From Methanobacteriota archaeon (GTDB taxonomy: Archaea; Thermoplasmatota; Poseidoniia; MGIII; CG-Epi1): a stretch of DNA of 23,544 nucleotides. The position numbers and the translations under genes are program-made. Location of the stretch: NCBI GenBank assembly GCA_014240055.1, contig JAAZXP010000012.1, positions 1 to 23,544 on the forward strand, read 5' to 3'. How positions within the stretch are numbered: the first letter of the stretch is position 1; every line of letters begins with the position of its first letter. Below are positions 21,482 to 23,544 of this stretch, in pieces. The notes under the pieces were generated by a model, which was given only the letters and a program-made list of their open reading frames with translations, was not told where the DNA came from and ran no database searches.

Positions 21482-22906
21482 ATGGCTGGTAAAAATCATA
21501 ACCCCTCAATAGCAAGAAAGATTTTACGAGATATTAAAGAAGGATCATCTCCTGAGGATTTACTATTCGAGGTTGATCGTTTGAGTGATCCCTATTATGC
21601 TTCTTTAGGTTTAATTTACATTGCTACTTCAATGTCTACAAAATCTTCTAAATCAAAGAAGACATTTGCCAAAGCTTTCGTAAATGCCAATCGAGTTGAT
21701 CAAAGTTGGCGTAGAATAGAGCTTCTTACTGAAATTTCTAAAAGATTAAAAAAAATAGATGAGGGAGATTTAAAGAATATACAATATAAGAAAATCTTTG
21801 ATATCATTCTCACCGAAAAGAAGAAAGACATCAATAATTTTTTAATAAAAAATGTAAAGAACTTTCCTATTGATCAACTTGATTCGATATTAGAGAAAAC
21901 AGTCAAGCTAACAGGATATGAATTTGACGCTTCTAAAGCAGTAATTAGGGCTTGGATTGTTACCACTGACATTAATCCTTTAATTTCAATTTTATCTAAT
22001 TTAGACGGAGAATTGAGAATTAAATTATTAGGCTATTTACACCTACAATTGCATAAAGTCAAGACTACCATATCACCATCGGCGCTTGAATTAGCATTAG
22101 AGTCTACTTTATCTGAAGAAATGTTAAGATATTTAGTTAGAATAAGTTCTACGCAGTTAGATCTTAATTTAATAGAAATAAAGATATCTAAAGAAAACCC
22201 AGAAGAATCATTGCCGATTCTAATAGCAATTATAGCACATTCGGATCGTAATAAATGGCATGCAGATTCACAGGCTTATGTTTTGAAGGCTGAAGATAAG
22301 TTACTAGCCATTACAGAATCAGCTTACAAAAACAAATTAGAAAAGAAATTAAGAATAGCAATAGATAGATTGAATATACCTGCTGTAAAACAAACTAGCC
22401 CAGTAATCCACTTAGAAGAGATATCTGAGCAAGGAAAGCACACTCTAGGCCTGTATAACACATACGGAGGTAATTGGAACCACCCTCATTTCAAAGCAGT
22501 TTTCAAAGCGTCCAATCTTTGTTCAGCTTTTGATTTAGATTTAGCATTAATTGGATTTCCAGAAATATCAACCAATGAGCTAATCAAAGAAATTAAAAAA
22601 GAGATGCGTTTATCGAATGAAGGTTACATTTCAAAATTGATATCTAATGATCGTTTTAGGTTCTTTGAAAAAGATATAGATGAGTTATGGGCAGGTTCTA
22701 GAGTAGTTACTACAGCAAGCCCAGATTCAAGTAAATTAGAAATGCCTAATGGAAGATTATGTATGATCATGGGACTCGGCCCTAAGGGACTTCCGAAATC
22801 ATACATAGACAAATCAAATTATCATTTTGAAATTACAGGAAAGGATATTGCATTTGAAACTGGAACTGCAATGGGTGCAATTGCAGGTAATCTTTCCTTG
22901 ATGTAG
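21482..22906 (+). CDS. DUF531-domain protein with long helical N-terminal region
   Basis: A 474-residue protein. The last 155 residues (about 320-474) carry the archaeal DUF531 pattern: LGLYNTYGG, DLALIGFPE, the ATTxxP-like VVTTASP, MGLGPKGLPKS and FETGTAMGAIAGNL. DUF531 proteins I recall are about 190 residues and stand alone; their C-terminal Gly-rich and Glu-Thr-x-Thr-Ala-Met-Gly end resembles knotted SPOUT-type methyltransferases, which is a tentative structural guess. The first 320 residues are predicted almost wholly alpha-helical (for example SIARKILRDIKEG, EKTVKLTGYEF, LLGYLHLQLHKV) and look like a HEAT/solenoid-type array without a family I can name. It follows the HTH-PAS gene with no gap. 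Function is unknown. Confidence 0.75.
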   Translation: MAGKNHNPSIARKILRDIKEGSSPEDLLFEVDRLSDPYYASLGLIYIATSMSTKSSKSKKTFAKAFVNANRVDQSWRRIELLTEISKRLKKIDEGDLKNIQYKKIFDIILTEKKKDINNFLIKNVKNFPIDQLDSILEKTVKLTGYEFDASKAVIRAWIVTTDINPLISILSNLDGELRIKLLGYLHLQLHKVKTTISPSALELALESTLSEEMLRYLVRISSTQLDLNLIEIKISKENPEESLPILIAIIAHSDRNKWHADSQAYVLKAEDKLLAITESAYKNKLEKKLRIAIDRLNIPAVKQTSPVIHLEEISEQGKHTLGLYNTYGGNWNHPHFKAVFKASNLCSAFDLDLALIGFPEISTNELIKEIKKEMRLSNEGYISKLISNDRFRFFEKDIDELWAGSRVVTTASPDSSKLEMPNGRLCMIMGLGPKGLPKSYIDKSNYHFEITGKDIAFETGTAMGAIAGNLSLM

Positions 22907-22935
22907 TAGTTTAAGAACACTACCAATAACCAATT

Positions 22936-23280
22936 ATGACAGATTGCCTTTTCTGTAAAATAAGAGACGGTGAAATTCCTAGTGAAATAGTATATGAAAA
23001 TGAGCATGTTTTAGCTTTTAATGATATAAATCCAGTAGCTCCAGTACACATCTTAATTATTCCTAAAATACATATTTCTACTTTGAATGATCTTGAAAAA
23101 GATCATACGCAAACCATGGGCGAATTAATTCTAGCATCTAAAAAGATTGCAGAATTAAAGGGATTTTCAGAGGATGGTTATCGTACTGTTTTCAATTGCA
23201 ATGAAAATGGTCAACAAACAGTATTTCACATTCATTTACATTTACTTGGTGAAAGACTGATGTCTTGGCCCCCTGGTTAA
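22936..23280 (+). CDS. HIT-family (HINT-like) nucleotide-binding hydrolase
   Basis: A 114-residue histidine-triad protein. CLFCKIRDGEIPSEIVYEN opens the domain with C4 and C7, which commonly help bind zinc in HINT proteins. DINPVAPVHILIIPK is the typical middle strand, and the catalytic triad is H98-I-H100-L-H102 in FHIHLHLLGER. HINT proteins hydrolyse nucleoside phosphoramidates such as adenylated amines and are near universal; the in vivo substrate is rarely known. Length and motifs are all normal. It lies 29 bp after the DUF531 gene on the same strand and is convergent with the 23S rRNA gene. Confidence 0.95.
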   Translation: MTDCLFCKIRDGEIPSEIVYENEHVLAFNDINPVAPVHILIIPKIHISTLNDLEKDHTQTMGELILASKKIAELKGFSEDGYRTVFNCNENGQQTVFHIHLHLLGERLMSWPPG

Positions 23281-23282
23281 TT

Positions 23283-23289
23283 AAAAAAA
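23283..23289 (-). terminator. Oligo-T tract downstream of the 23S rRNA gene
   Basis: A run of seven T on the minus strand (A7 on the plus strand) lies about 60 bp after the likely 23S rRNA 3' end and just past the HIT stop codon. It is a plausible U-tract terminator of the rRNA transcript. Confidence 0.4.
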
Positions 23290-23349
23290 TTATACATTAA
23301 TGGGGGACATACGCAAACCCTTTTACGGTTGAAGCCGACGGCCGTATTA

Positions 23350-23544
23350 GCAGTTTTGACTATTAGTAACCGACGGGCTTAACACCTCGAAATGTTATTT
23401 TCCGCACTACCGAAGTAGTACTTCTAACAACATTATAGCTCTCGGTGCTTACACCCCGGTCCTATCAATCTTATCTTCTATAAGTGTCATAATGCCTCGT
23501 TTTGAGGCGGGTTTCGAGCTTAGATGCTTTCAGCTCTTATCCCT
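23350..23544 (-). rRNA. 23S ribosomal RNA gene, 3' end (partial)
   Basis: On the minus strand the sequence reads GCTGAAAGCATCTAAGC near the window edge, then GATAGGACCGGGGTGTAAGC, then GTTAAGCCCGTCGGTTACTA. These are the conserved elements of the last 23S rRNA domain (compare the bacterial GCUGAAAGCAUCUAAGC, the GAUAGG-CCGGG-GUGUAAGC stretch and the CCGGUACUAAU end). The gene continues beyond base 23544. The exact 3' end is uncertain: homology ends near 23350, but GGCTTCAACC at about 23326-23335 could be the 3' strand of the terminal helix, and its partner, the 5' end of the gene, is outside the window. No 5S gene or tRNA follows before the HIT gene. Confidence 0.93.

Noticed and set aside
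23281..23349. tRNA or 5S rRNA after 23S
   Set aside because: I could not fold a cloverleaf or find 5S conserved elements in the 69 bp between the HIT stop and the 23S end.

Overview
This window is AT-rich (about one third G+C by eye), densely packed and archaeal. The evidence is a UbiA-type lipid prenyltransferase, TATA boxes about 25-30 bp before many starts with little or no leader, ArsR- and RHH-type regulators, a DUF531 protein, lipobox-bearing secreted peptidases and a 23S rRNA end. The mix of carotenoid genes, photolyase, secreted peptidases and low G+C best fits a sunlit-water marine Thermoplasmatota archaeon (Marine Group II or III). That placement is inference; the partial 23S rRNA at the right edge could test it.

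Layout. 1-117 is the 3' end of an unidentified gene. 154-5891 holds a class I polyphosphate kinase 2, a membrane-anchored serine hydrolase, a dolichol/phytol-kinase-like membrane protein, a VOC protein, a DUF4430 surface protein, a metal-handling pair (ribbon-helix-helix regulator with a His/Cys tail, then a ZIP9-like transporter), and a 47-residue DUF5679 zinc ribbon. 5945-7928 (minus strand) has an ArsR regulator overlapping a DUF4112 membrane protein, then a CsaA-like gene overlapping ubiA by ATGA. 7986-8657 is an iodotyrosine-deiodinase-like flavoprotein. 8649-14217 is a secreted peptidase block: one M28 lipoprotein and two divergently transcribed S15/CocE paralogues. 14224-20795 (minus strand) is an A-type Fe-S carrier and a light-response cluster: SRPBCC-epimerase fusion, crtI, a CarH-like B12-binding protein, crtB and photolyase. 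20945-23280 (plus strand) has an HTH-PAS regulator, a DUF531 protein with a long helical N-terminus, and a HIT protein. The window ends inside a minus-strand 23S rRNA gene.

The main story is the 14597-21481 block. The B12-binding protein has the W-x9-E-H signature and the Asp-x-His cobalamin motif of CarH/LitR photoreceptors, but its N-terminus is not a recognisable MerR helix-turn-helix. It lies between the two carotenoid genes and upstream of photolyase. The crtB-phr promoter and the epimerase-crtI-B12 promoter carry the same pair of 12-bp boxes, CTAGTGCACAAC and (C/A)TAGTGCCTAA(A/G), on either side of the TATA box and 32-33 bp apart. A related palindrome stands before the divergent HTH-PAS gene. 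This looks like a light- and B12-responsive regulon controlling carotenoid synthesis and DNA photorepair. The B12 gene seems to lack an ATG/GTG/TTG start for its full-length frame and probably starts at ATA or ATC, overlapping the crtI stop behind a purine-rich Shine-Dalgarno-like sequence.
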